Source: Acidimicrobiia bacterium (lineage in GTDB: Bacteria; Actinomycetota; Acidimicrobiia; Acidimicrobiales; SZUA-35). From it: a stretch of DNA of 34,136 bases. Made by a program: the position numbers and the translations under genes. The DNA is taken from assembly GCA_029863385.1 (NCBI GenBank), contig JAOTVU010000036.1, positions 1 to 34,136 of the forward strand, given 5' to 3'. The notes under the pieces were generated by a model that saw only the letters and a program-made list of their open reading frames with translations, did no database searches and was not told the origin of the DNA. Numbering within the stretch: position 1 is the first letter of the stretch; every line of letters starts with the position of its first letter. Shown one piece after another: positions 8,070-15,443 of the stretch.

Positions 8070-8842
8070 CGGTCCCACACCTCGTCCCGCCTGTTCCACT
8101 GATACACCCATCCGCCGCCCGCCTTGAGTGGCGACAACCCGGCTGACGCTCGCGGCGTCCATTGTTCCGTCGTTCCGTCCGGGTTCACCCGTTTCGTCAC
8201 CTCGCCCCCAGCCCAAAATGCGCTGAAGAAAATTCGATGCTCCTCCCAATCCATGGTTCGTTCCTCCTCCGACATGATGGGCTTGAGCGTCATGTCTGCA
8301 CCGATCGAATAGGCCAGGCCGGCTCCGACCGAGGTGGTGAGCACGCCGTCCTGGAACGCCACATTGAGGCAGACACCGACGCACCCTCCGGCCGAGACCT
8401 GCAGCCGTTCGTCGAGTTCGTTCGCCAGCCGGCCGAGCTCCCCGAGATAACAGATCGGATTGAGCGGGATGTCCGGGCCAACGATCGGGGAGCCCCGGTC
8501 GACGTCGAGTCTGGAGACGAGTGTGGAGGCAATCACGGTGCCGCCGGCCGCACTCACCGCCAGCACGGCGTCGGCCGCGATCGCCTGCTCCACGGTCCGA
8601 CTCGCGCAATGGACGTCGACGACCGTCTCGGTCGCCGCAGCCGACAGCCGAGCCCGGATGGTGGACAGACGCCGGCGGAACACCCCCGGGCTGAAACCCG
8701 GGTCGGCGCCGTTCAGCGCCGTCGAGGTCGTGGCACGCTGGAGCCGGCGGGCTCGCGCCGCGATGTCGTCACCGGTTCGGCGAAGGACCTCGGCCGCGAG
8801 CTGGAGAGGGTCGGGTGGGATGACGACGACAGGAGCGCTCAC
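8066..8842 (-). CDS. Unknown protein with helical N-terminus and glycine-rich C-terminal half
   Basis: The product is 258 residues if the GTG at 8842 is the start; the frame stays open to an ATG at 8959, but those extra residues are Pro/Arg-rich and unlike a protein start. The first 100 residues are predicted amphipathic helices (PLQLAAEVLRRTGDDIAARARRLQ and onward), loosely like the helical hairpins of type VII secretion (WXG/LXG) proteins, though no clear WXG is present. A small hydrophobic stretch follows (ADAVLAVSAAGGTVIAS), then a Gly- and aromatic-rich region that looks beta-structured (VGVCLNVAFQDGVLTTSVGAG). The stop overlaps the start of the next gene by four bases. The family is not recognised and the start is uncertain. 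Confidence 0.65.
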   Translation of the reverse strand: MSAPVVVIPPDPLQLAAEVLRRTGDDIAARARRLQRATTSTALNGADPGFSPGVFRRRLSTIRARLSAAATETVVDVHCASRTVEQAIAADAVLAVSAAGGTVIASTLVSRLDVDRGSPIVGPDIPLNPICYLGELGRLANELDERLQVSAGGCVGVCLNVAFQDGVLTTSVGAGLAYSIGADMTLKPIMSEEERTMDWEEHRIFFSAFWAGGEVTKRVNPDGTTEQWTPRASAGLSPLKAGGGWVYQWNRRDEVWDR

Positions 8843-8971
8843 ACGTGGTTCAACGCCGCCGACGGGCGGCCGTGACGAAACGACCCGCAAACTCCCCGGG
8901 CGAGGAAGGCACGGGCCCCGCAACGACAGCGACATTGGACCGAACCCCCCGAGGCCCAACGTCGCCGGCGA

Positions 8972-10777
8972 TCAGGGCCGGTTGCCCTCGGCGGGCGCGT
9001 GATGGCGCTGGTGCAGCTCCCGGATCAGTTCGAGCCGGGCGGCGTCGATGGTTGCCGCCGGACTCGACGGCTTGATCGCCGCTTCGATGGCGGCGATCCG
9101 GGCGGCGAGCCGGCGGTAGTGGAAGACGTCGTTGATCCATCGGGAGAAGTCACCGAGGGGCGCGTGGTGGCGAAGCACACTTCGGCCACAGCGGCTGAGT
9201 TCCGTCTCGAGTTCGTGGAGATTGTGGGCCACGGCACCGGTCGGCTGATCGTGCTGATTGCGAAACCAGAACGCACGGTGTGACGGGGTTCCTTCCGCGT
9301 CGTATTTGTGTTCATGACGGAAGTGGCGGGTTTGACGGGTTCCGAGGTGAGCCAGCCTGAGTTGACCCGGAAGGGCGCGGGCGGCCACCAGGACACTGCC
9401 CGTTGGGCCGGCGAGTCGTTCGGCGACGTGGCGCCGCGGGACGCGGGCGACGGCGGCCACCAGGTCGACGGTGTCAGGGCCCGGGTCGGAGGTGGTGAGG
9501 GCAAGGACCGTATCGGTTCCGGCCACGAACGGCGGCGGTAGCTCGTCGGGGCGCCAGGTGATGAGACAGTAGCCCGACCCGGCGAGGTCGATCGCCCCCA
9601 CCGCCGCCTCGTCGGAGACGCTGCGGTGTGCCTCGTCGATGAACACCCAGTGCGGTCGACCGTACATCCGCCGGCAGATCTCGACCGCGGCAGGAAGGTC
9701 GGCCAGGTAGCGGCGTCGATCGTCGCCGGTGAGGGCGGAGAGATCGATGACCACGCACGAATCGCTGCGCTTGAGCAGGTTGACCACGATGTCGGGTGGA
9801 GGTGCGGGCCCGGTGTCGCCGAGGACGACGGCGGGACGAAGCGCGTCGAGTCCGACATGGTCCCCCTCGGGATCGACGACGAGGACCGAATAGTCGAGAT
9901 CGACGAGTTGCTCGGCGAGCAGCCCGGCCAGATAGGACTTCCCGCCGCCGCTGCCGCCGGTGATGATGAGGTTGCCCGGGTGGGCCGGGATGTGGACCGG
10001 CTCCCCGTCGGCGTCGTTTCCGAGCGTGAGCAGGAGTCGTTGTCGTCGATGCCAGAGCGCCGCCGTACTGGTGAGATCATCGATGAGGTCGATGACGCCT
10101 TCGCCGTCGGGGCGGTCGAGCACGACATCGGCGACCCGGCGAAGCGAGTCGACGGCGTTGGCCACCGCCACACCGAGTTCCGCCGTGTTGAGGAGTGAGT
10201 GGTCGTTCTCGGCGTCGCCGATCGCAACGGTGTCGTGGGGTGAGACGCCCAGTTCGCCGAGAGCGGCCTCGAAGCCGACACCTTTGTTGACGCCGGACGG
10301 CATGATCATCAGCTCGGATCGATTGTGGATCAGTTGGTATTCGAGACCCAACTGGTTCAGTTCGTCGACGATCGAGTGTTCATCGGCGGCGGAGGCGGCC
10401 ACGATGACCTTGCCCGACCGGTGTTCGATCCGGCGGTTGGCGAGCGAGGTCAACACGGCCGGATCGATCGCCGACGCTGTCGTGAGGTGCCGGCTGCCGA
10501 CGTCCACCAGAGCACCGTTCTCCAGAATCAACGCATCGAAATGGTCGGCGACGTCGGGAAACTCGACAACCAACTCATCGAGGATCCTGCCGGTGATCAA
10601 CACGACGAGGAGCCCGAAGGCCCGGGCTCGGGCCAGGGCTGCGAGCACGGCATGGGTCGGCCGATCGGCCACGGTCAGGGTTCCGTCGTAGTCGAATGCC
10701 ACGAGCCGCGGCCTGCCGCCCTGGAACGACGGGGTGAGTGGGTCCAAGAACGGTTCGTCCGCCTCAGGTGCGGTCAT
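8972..10777 (-). CDS. HAD phosphatase fused to a HerA/DUF87-type P-loop ATPase
   Basis: The 601-residue product joins two enzymes. Residues 25-235 form a HAD hydrolase of the Cof/phosphoglycolate phosphatase kind: motif I DYDGT (Asp29, Asp31), motif II ITGR (Thr62), motif III Lys165 in NKGVG and motif IV GDAEND (Asp188, Asp192), all intact. Residues 265-490 are a P-loop ATPase with Walker A GGSGGGKS (274-281), VVDPEGDH (about 301-307), as in HerA/VirB4/DUF87 proteins, and Walker B WVFIDEAH (Asp381, Glu382). A His-rich tail follows. It is divergent from the DMT transporter and may be the first gene of an operon with the two unknown genes after it. The substrate of either half is unknown. Confidence 0.85.
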   Translation of the reverse strand: MTAPEADEPFLDPLTPSFQGGRPRLVAFDYDGTLTVADRPTHAVLAALARARAFGLLVVLITGRILDELVVEFPDVADHFDALILENGALVDVGSRHLTTASAIDPAVLTSLANRRIEHRSGKVIVAASAADEHSIVDELNQLGLEYQLIHNRSELMIMPSGVNKGVGFEAALGELGVSPHDTVAIGDAENDHSLLNTAELGVAVANAVDSLRRVADVVLDRPDGEGVIDLIDDLTSTAALWHRRQRLLLTLGNDADGEPVHIPAHPGNLIITGGSGGGKSYLAGLLAEQLVDLDYSVLVVDPEGDHVGLDALRPAVVLGDTGPAPPPDIVVNLLKRSDSCVVIDLSALTGDDRRRYLADLPAAVEICRRMYGRPHWVFIDEAHRSVSDEAAVGAIDLAGSGYCLITWRPDELPPPFVAGTDTVLALTTSDPGPDTVDLVAAVARVPRRHVAERLAGPTGSVLVAARALPGQLRLAHLGTRQTRHFRHEHKYDAEGTPSHRAFWFRNQHDQPTGAVAHNLHELETELSRCGRSVLRHHAPLGDFSRWINDVFHYRRLAARIAAIEAAIKPSSPAATIDAARLELIRELHQRHHAPAEGNRP

Positions 10778-10794
10778 GGCGGAAGGCGGCCACG

Positions 10795-10807
10795 ATCGAC
10801 CGTCGAT
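10795..10807. promoter_or_regulatory. Short palindrome upstream of the HAD-ATPase gene
   Basis: ATCGAC-C-GTCGAT, a perfect 6-bp inverted repeat around one base, 17 bases before the ATG at 10777. It could be an operator, but such palindromes are common in GC-rich DNA. Confidence 0.2.
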
Positions 10808-10892
10808 TGCTGGTCACACTGCCATCAAACCCCGGCCCCGACGTCGCTGACAGAGGCCGAGGTCCCGAGCCGCGGCAACCGAGCCGCACCAC

Positions 10893-10898
10893 TACGAT
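10893..10898 (+). promoter_or_regulatory. Candidate -10 box for a leaderless DMT-transporter mRNA
   Basis: TACGAT with exactly six bases before the ATG at 10905, so transcription would begin at the start codon. Confidence 0.45.
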
Positions 10899-10904
10899 GC
10901 AGGA

Positions 10905-11879
10905 ATGACGGGCCTCCGATCCCGGCGATGGGCCCGACCCGGGCAGCCCCTGTCGAGCGCACTGTCGCCCAACGCCCTCGGGTCGCTCTACATGGTGATC
11001 GGATCGCTGGGCTACGTCATAAACGACGGGTTCATCCGAGCCGCCACCGACGCCGGGCTCGAGGTCTACCAGGCGCTGTTCATCCGGGGCATCGCCATGT
11101 CCAGCCTGTTCGCGGCGTTCACCGCCACTCGCCGACGACGACAACCCATCCGCCGCCATATCCTCAACCGCCCCGTGGTCATCCGGGTCGCCGCCGAAGT
11201 GGTGTCCACCGCGCTGTTCTTCGCCGCCCTCGTCAACCTCGACTTCGCCAACGCCCAGACCATCCTCATGGTGGTCCCCTTCGCGATCACCCTCGTGGGC
11301 GCGCTGTTCCTCGGCGAGCGTGTCACCACCGCCCACTACCTCGCCGTCGGCCTCGGCTTCGCCGGCGTCATCGCCGTCATGCGACCCACTCCCGCCGACT
11401 TCTCCGCCTGGTCGCTCGTGGTCGCCGCCAGCGCCGCCATCATCGTCGTCCGGGAGGTCGCCACCCGAGGCGTCGCCCCCGACACCCCGGCCCTGCCGAT
11501 CGCCCTCGTCACCGCCGTCGCCATCACCACCATGACCGGCGTCCTCACGCTGTTCACCGGCTGGAATCCGCCGACCCCCCGAGCGCTCGTCTACCTGGCT
11601 TTCGCCTGCGGCTTCCTCATCGTCGGCTACGTCTTCGCCATCCAAACGGTGCGGGTCGGCGACCTCAGCGTCTCCGCCCCGTTTCGCTACAGCGCACTCG
11701 TCGGGGCCGTGGCCATCGGCTATGTTGCGTTCGACGAAACCCCCGACGCCCTCACCCTCATCGGCTGTGGTCTCATCGGCGTCGCCGGTGTCTGGTCGAC
11801 GCAGATCGACCGCCGGCTCCGGATCAACCGGCGGCGCGCGGCGGCAGTATCGTGGCCGGTCGCAGGGGAAGGTCCGTGA
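10905..11879 (+). CDS. DMT-superfamily (EamA-type) transporter
   Basis: The 324-residue product is an inner-membrane carrier with about ten hydrophobic helices in two EamA-like halves. The first half includes GSLYMVIGSLGYVINDGFIR and the ALFLGERVTTAHYLAVGLGFAGV signature, where the Gly-Glu-Arg at the end of helix 4 is typical. The second half ends similarly with IGYVAFDETPDALTLIGCGLIGVAGV. Family members export amino acids, purines or other metabolites; the substrate here cannot be read from sequence. The C-terminus is short, basic and cytosolic. The gene has its own leaderless start signal and runs convergent to the nicotinamidase gene, whose stop is 17 bases away. Confidence 0.85.
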   Translation: MTGLRSRRWARPGQPLSSALSPNALGSLYMVIGSLGYVINDGFIRAATDAGLEVYQALFIRGIAMSSLFAAFTATRRRRQPIRRHILNRPVVIRVAAEVVSTALFFAALVNLDFANAQTILMVVPFAITLVGALFLGERVTTAHYLAVGLGFAGVIAVMRPTPADFSAWSLVVAASAAIIVVREVATRGVAPDTPALPIALVTAVAITTMTGVLTLFTGWNPPTPRALVYLAFACGFLIVGYVFAIQTVRVGDLSVSAPFRYSALVGAVAIGYVAFDETPDALTLIGCGLIGVAGVWSTQIDRRLRINRRRAAAVSWPVAGEGP

Positions 11880-11896
11880 ACGACACCGACGATGGT

Positions 11897-12535
11897 TCAG
11901 CCGGTGACGTTCACACCTGCCGACGCCATCTCCGCCAGCGCGCCGTCGAGTGAACCGTCGAGGTCGATGGCCCGGCAGCCGTCGAGCGCCACGGTCACGT
12001 CATAACCAAGCCCGGCCCCGCCGACGGCCGAGTAGCGCACGCAGAAGTCGGTGGCCAGACCGACCATCGTCAACGATTCAACGCCCCGGGCTCGCAGGTA
12101 CCCGTCCAGCCCGGTGGGTGTCGTCTGGTCGTTTTCGAAGAACGCCGAATAGGAGTCGACGGCCGGTCGGAAACCCTTTCGCACGATCATGTCGGCCCGG
12201 TCGGTCGCCAGGTCGGGGTGGAACGCCGCCCCGTCCGATCCCTGCACGCAGTGGGGCGGCCACAGCACCTGCGGCCCGTAGGAGACCTCGATCACCTCGT
12301 ACGGTTCGTGGCCCGGATTGTTCACGGCGAACGACAGGTGGTCGGGCGGGTGCCAGTCCTGGGTCAACACCCGCACGTCGAACGCATCGGCGTCGGACAG
12401 CAGCTCGTTGGCCACCGGCACCACGGCATCACCGTCGGCGACCGCCAACGCCCCGCCGGGACAGAAGTCGTTCTGAACGTCGATCACGATCAGGGCCCGC
12501 AGCCCCGCCGCCGAACCGGGCGTGGTATCGCTCAT
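11897..12535 (-). CDS. pncA: Nicotinamidase (isochorismatase family)
   Basis: The 212-residue product hydrolyses nicotinamide to nicotinic acid and ammonia for NAD salvage, in the cytosol. The catalytic triad is visible: Asp19 in IDVQNDF, Lys120 in IVRKGF and Cys165 in ATDFCV. The metal-binding residues are also there (Asp60, His62 and His66 in TQDWHPPDH), as is the WPPHCVQG loop typical of nicotinamidases rather than other isochorismatase-fold enzymes. Length is normal for the family. The gene is divergent from the homocysteine methyltransferase gene. A TAGGGT hexamer sits six bases before the ATG, suggesting a leaderless mRNA. Pyrazinamide is a common side substrate of this family, but nothing here shows it directly. 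Confidence 0.93.
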   Translation of the reverse strand: MSDTTPGSAAGLRALIVIDVQNDFCPGGALAVADGDAVVPVANELLSDADAFDVRVLTQDWHPPDHLSFAVNNPGHEPYEVIEVSYGPQVLWPPHCVQGSDGAAFHPDLATDRADMIVRKGFRPAVDSYSAFFENDQTTPTGLDGYLRARGVESLTMVGLATDFCVRYSAVGGAGLGYDVTVALDGCRAIDLDGSLDGALAEMASAGVNVTG

Positions 12536-12541
12536 GGTGTG

Positions 12542-12547
12542 ACCCTA
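12542..12547 (-). promoter_or_regulatory. Candidate -10 box for a leaderless pncA mRNA
   Basis: TAGGGT on the minus strand with six bases (CACACC) before the ATG at 12535. Confidence 0.4.
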
Positions 12548-12609
12548 CCCCAGGAAGCACAACCGCGGCCACGGATCACGCCGGCGTCGACCTCCTTGCT
12601 CGACTGGTC

Positions 12610-12651
12610 CTGGGGTTCCCCGGCCCCGGAATTGGGGGCTGGGAACCCCAG
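12610..12651. repeat. Strong hairpin in the pncA/methyltransferase intergenic region
   Basis: CTGGGGTTCCC at 12610-12620 pairs perfectly with GGGAACCCCAG at 12641-12651. Inside it, 12622-12627 pairs with 12635-12640 (one G-T wobble), leaving only one bulged C and a 7-base loop. No T-run follows. It lies upstream of both divergent genes, so it is not an ordinary terminator. Confidence 0.65.
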
Positions 12652-12662
12652 AACGACACGAC

Positions 12663-12719
12663 GGAGTCCGAGCCCGGCCGGGGAGTCCGAGCCCGGCCGG
12701 GGAGTCCGAGCCCGGCCGA
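12663..12719. repeat. Three tandem copies of a 19-bp unit
   Basis: The unit GGAGTCCGAGCCCGGCCGG occurs three times head to tail, at 12663-12681, 12682-12700 and 12701-12719. Only the last base of copy 3 differs. Successive copies create CCCGGCCGGG palindromes at their joins. It ends 18 bases before the -10 box of the methyltransferase gene, so copy-number change could alter its promoter. Confidence 0.95.
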
Positions 12720-12736
12720 CCGGACGACAGGTCGGA

Positions 12737-12742
12737 TAGATT
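12737..12742 (+). promoter_or_regulatory. Candidate -10 box for a leaderless methyltransferase mRNA
   Basis: TAGATT with six bases before the GTG at 12749. The ATG at 12746 would fall upstream of the transcript start. Confidence 0.35.
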
Positions 12743-12748
12743 CGGATG

Positions 12749-13660
12749 GTGAACACGATCACGATCCTCGACGGCGGCATGGGCAAGGAACTTCGACGCA
12801 TCGGCGCCCCGTTCCGCCAACCCGAATGGTCGGCGCTCGCTCTCCTGGAAGCTCCCGACCAGGTCACCCAGGCCCACCGCAACTTCATCGACGCCGGGGC
12901 CGAGGTCGTCATCACCAACACCTACGCCGTCGTGCCGTTCCACATCGGGGCCGAGCGGTTCGAGGCCCGGGGTCGGGAGCTGGTCGAGCTGGCCGCCCGC
13001 CTGGCCCGGAAAGCGACGGCGGATGCCAACCGGCCGATTCGAGTGGCCGGGTCGCTCCCCCCGGTGTGCGGCTCCTACGTTCCCGATGACTTCGAACCCG
13101 AGACGGCGCCCGACCGGTGGCGGACCCTCATCGAACCGCAGATCCCCCACGTCGACCTGTGGATCGGCGAGACGATCTCCAGCACCACCGAGGCCCGTGT
13201 CCTGCTCGAGACGCTGAACGCCGTCGCCCCGGACGACAAGCCGGTGTGGCTGGCGTTCACCCTCGACGACACACCGGGCCACGCCGAGGCGACTCTGCGG
13301 TCGGGCGAACCGCTGTCGGTGGTGGCGGCCCTGCTGACCGAACCGTCGGCGGCGAACGTCGAGACCGTGCTGTTCAACTGCTCCCAACCCGAGGTCATCC
13401 GCCCCGCACTCGAGGCCCTTCGACCGCTTCTGCCCGACACCCCGCTGGGCGCCTACGCCAACGCCTTCGCCGAGCACCATGTCGAATCCGACGACTACGC
13501 CGCCAACACCCAGATCCTCGAACGCCGCGACGATCTCACCGCCGAGCGCTACGCCGATCTGGCCGCCGAATGGATCGACGCCGGCGCCACCGTCATCGGC
13601 GGCTGCTGCGACATCTATCCCGAGCACATCGCCGCTCTGGCCGCCCGTTTTGGTCGGTAG
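12749..13660 (+). CDS. mmuM: Homocysteine S-methyltransferase
   Basis: The product (304 residues counted from the ATG at 12746, 303 from the GTG at 12749) methylates homocysteine to methionine using a small methyl donor such as S-methylmethionine. The family signature is clear: ILDGGMGKEL at the start, NTY near residue 60, and the three zinc-binding cysteines, Cys212 in LFNCSQPE and Cys287-Cys288 in GGCCDIYPEH, which bind homocysteine through zinc. I prefer the GTG at 12749 because a TAGATT hexamer lies six bases before it; the ATG three bases earlier is the other option. The gene runs convergent to the EEP-family gene, with only nine bases between stops. Donor specificity is not proven, so the symbol is tentative. 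Confidence 0.85.
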   Translation: MNTITILDGGMGKELRRIGAPFRQPEWSALALLEAPDQVTQAHRNFIDAGAEVVITNTYAVVPFHIGAERFEARGRELVELAARLARKATADANRPIRVAGSLPPVCGSYVPDDFEPETAPDRWRTLIEPQIPHVDLWIGETISSTTEARVLLETLNAVAPDDKPVWLAFTLDDTPGHAEATLRSGEPLSVVAALLTEPSAANVETVLFNCSQPEVIRPALEALRPLLPDTPLGAYANAFAEHHVESDDYAANTQILERRDDLTAERYADLAAEWIDAGATVIGGCCDIYPEHIAALAARFGR

Positions 13661-13669
13661 CCGGTCGGC

Positions 13670-14623
13670 CTAGTCCGTAGATACCTCGGCCGGGACGACA
13701 TCGACCCAGATCGGCCAATGATCGCTGGCGATCACCGTGCGCTCGACCCCGACGCCCTGCACATCCAGACCTCGACCGAAGATGTGGTCGAGGTGAAACA
13801 GCCGCCCCGCCCGGCGCAGGCTCGGCCCGGCCGGTTCGGTCAACCGCTCCAGACCAAACATGGCGTAGAGCTCGTCGATGGCCACCACCGCGGTACTGGT
13901 CGTGGTGTTGAAGTCGCCGGCCAGCAACAGGTGGTCGGGGTTCGGGGAGATCGCCCGAGCCGCGACCGCCGTGAACTGGGCAACCCGACGACTGAGCGAC
14001 AACGGCGGGATCTCGGCGTGGACCGACCAGATCGATACCGCCATGGCGCCACCCGAGGGCCGTGTCTTGGTCACCGTCGCCCCCACCGCGGCCCGGGGCC
14101 GCCCGTAGGCCTTGGCCGTGCGGGGGAGCGGCACGACGACATGATCGTCGAGCGGCCACGGCGACAGAATGGCGTTGCCGAAACCTCGCCCCGTGCGCTC
14201 GTCCTGCGACGACTGTATATAGAGGTATGCCAGACCGAGCTCCTGCCCGATCCGCTCCACGCCGTCGGGGTCCATCTCCTGCAGGCAGATGGCGTCGGCG
14301 TTGGTGAGATTCGGATGCCCGGTCAGCCCGGCGATGGTGCCGTCGATGTCGAGCCCGTCCTCGATGTTCCAGCACACCAGACGAAACGCGGAGCGAGTCG
14401 CCGGCCCCCGGGTCGACCCGGTGACCGTCGAGCGATGGTCGCCCACGACCAGCGGTTTGTCCGACTCGACGGCCCGCCGTCGGAGGCGCTCGACGGGGGT
14501 GAACCGCTCGCGTCGGTTCGGCACCCGATCCCGCAGCCGAGGTCGTTGCTCCCGCAACGAACGGGTCGGACGATCCGATGTCGGAGCCGGCTCCGACTCG
14601 TCGTCAGTCGCGCTTGTGACCAT
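13670..14623 (-). CDS. Endonuclease/exonuclease/phosphatase (EEP)-family protein
   Basis: The 317-residue product has an EEP (DNase I-like) domain from about residue 78. Visible motifs are LVCWNIEDG (the metal-site Asn), ICLQEMDPDG (the metal-binding Glu), LLLAGDFNT (catalytic Asp and Asn) and a C-terminal ASDHWPIWVDV (catalytic Asp-His), so the active site looks complete. The first 75 residues are polar, Arg-rich and probably disordered, with no signal peptide. Members cleave phosphodiester or phosphoester bonds in DNA, RNA, lipids or inositol phosphates; the substrate cannot be told here. A TAGAAT hexamer lies eight bases before the ATG. The gene stands alone between a convergent neighbour and the ABC exporter operon. 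Confidence 0.85.
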   Translation of the reverse strand: MVTSATDDESEPAPTSDRPTRSLREQRPRLRDRVPNRRERFTPVERLRRRAVESDKPLVVGDHRSTVTGSTRGPATRSAFRLVCWNIEDGLDIDGTIAGLTGHPNLTNADAICLQEMDPDGVERIGQELGLAYLYIQSSQDERTGRGFGNAILSPWPLDDHVVVPLPRTAKAYGRPRAAVGATVTKTRPSGGAMAVSIWSVHAEIPPLSLSRRVAQFTAVAARAISPNPDHLLLAGDFNTTTSTAVVAIDELYAMFGLERLTEPAGPSLRRAGRLFHLDHIFGRGLDVQGVGVERTVIASDHWPIWVDVVPAEVSTD

Positions 14624-14631
14624 CGATGGGA

Positions 14632-14637
14632 ATTCTA
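14632..14637 (-). promoter_or_regulatory. Candidate -10 box of the EEP-family gene
   Basis: TAGAAT on the minus strand, eight bases before the ATG at 14623, implying a leaderless or nearly leaderless mRNA. Confidence 0.35.
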
Positions 14638-14720
14638 TTGCCGTCGAGCTCGGTGCGGCTGCTGCGAGTGGCGGCTGGTCGCTTTGCCGGACCGGCGCGG
14701 TCGGCCCAGGCCGTCGACGA

Positions 14721-15443
14721 TCACACCGTCATTCGATGGCGGAAGACGCCGATCGACAGGACTGCGATCACCACCGTGTAGCCGACCACCCAGACCATGT
14801 CGGCCAGAATGTCCCCGAGCCCTGCGCCCTCGAGCAGCACACCCCGGATCGCCTCCAGCGCATGGGCGAACGGGAACACGTCGGCCACCGCCTGGAACGG
14901 GCCGCCGATGTCGTCCAGGTTCACCCAGGTGCCACCGAAGATCGTGAGCATGAGGGCCACCATCCAGGGGCCGGTCACCAGCTTGTAGGGAACCGACGCG
15001 CCGATCATCATGCCCAGTCCGACGTACAGGATCGCCATCAGGAGGAGGATCAGGGCAACGAGGGCCACGTTGCCCTCGCTGTTGAACCCGAGGAACACAG
15101 CGGCGCCGATGACGACCACAGCCTGGATCACCGCCACCGCAAGGTACGGCAACGAATAGGCGAGGACGAAGTCGTTGGCGCGCAACGGTGTGGTCAACAG
15201 CCGATCGAACAGGCTGCTCTCCCGATCCTGGGCCAGGGCCATGGCCGACGTCATGCTGAGCATGGCGAACCCGAACAACACGACACCGGGCGCCAGCGAC
15301 GTCGGCGCGAAGAATGCGTCCACCCCCTCGAGCGCCTGCATGACCAGCAGCATCGCAACCGGGAGCGCCACGTTCACGCCCAGTGACAGCCAGTCGCGCC
15401 ACATGACCTTGAAGTTCCGATCGGCCAACGCAGTAAAGCTCAT
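14721..15443 (-). CDS. ABC-2 type exporter permease
   Basis: The 240-residue product is the membrane subunit of an ABC-2 (DrrB-like) exporter. About six hydrophobic helices are visible, with the conserved feature of the family after helix 2: a cytosolic loop ESSLFDRLLTTPLRANDFVLAY that would contact the ATPase. Length is normal. Its ATG overlaps the stop of the upstream ATPase-acyltransferase gene as ATGA, so both are made from one mRNA by coupled translation and form one transporter. Exported substrates of this family include drugs, lipids and polysaccharides. The fused acyltransferase in the partner suggests an acylated lipid or glycan, but that is inference. Confidence 0.88.
   Translation of the reverse strand: MSFTALADRNFKVMWRDWLSLGVNVALPVAMLLVMQALEGVDAFFAPTSLAPGVVLFGFAMLSMTSAMALAQDRESSLFDRLLTTPLRANDFVLAYSLPYLAVAVIQAVVVIGAAVFLGFNSEGNVALVALILLLMAILYVGLGMMIGASVPYKLVTGPWMVALMLTIFGGTWVNLDDIGGPFQAVADVFPFAHALEAIRGVLLEGAGLGDILADMVWVVGYTVVIAVLSIGVFRHRMTV

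Noticed and set aside
8070..8609. Upstream extension of the small membrane protein frame
   Set aside because: It overlaps the preceding gene in another frame and reads as Arg/Gly-rich sequence. The GTGA overlap and ribosome-binding site place the start at 8069.
12536..12745. A riboswitch upstream of the methionine-related methyltransferase
   Set aside because: The probable mRNA starts at the start codon, leaving no leader, and the hairpin and tandem repeats do not match SAM, SAH or cobalamin riboswitch cores.
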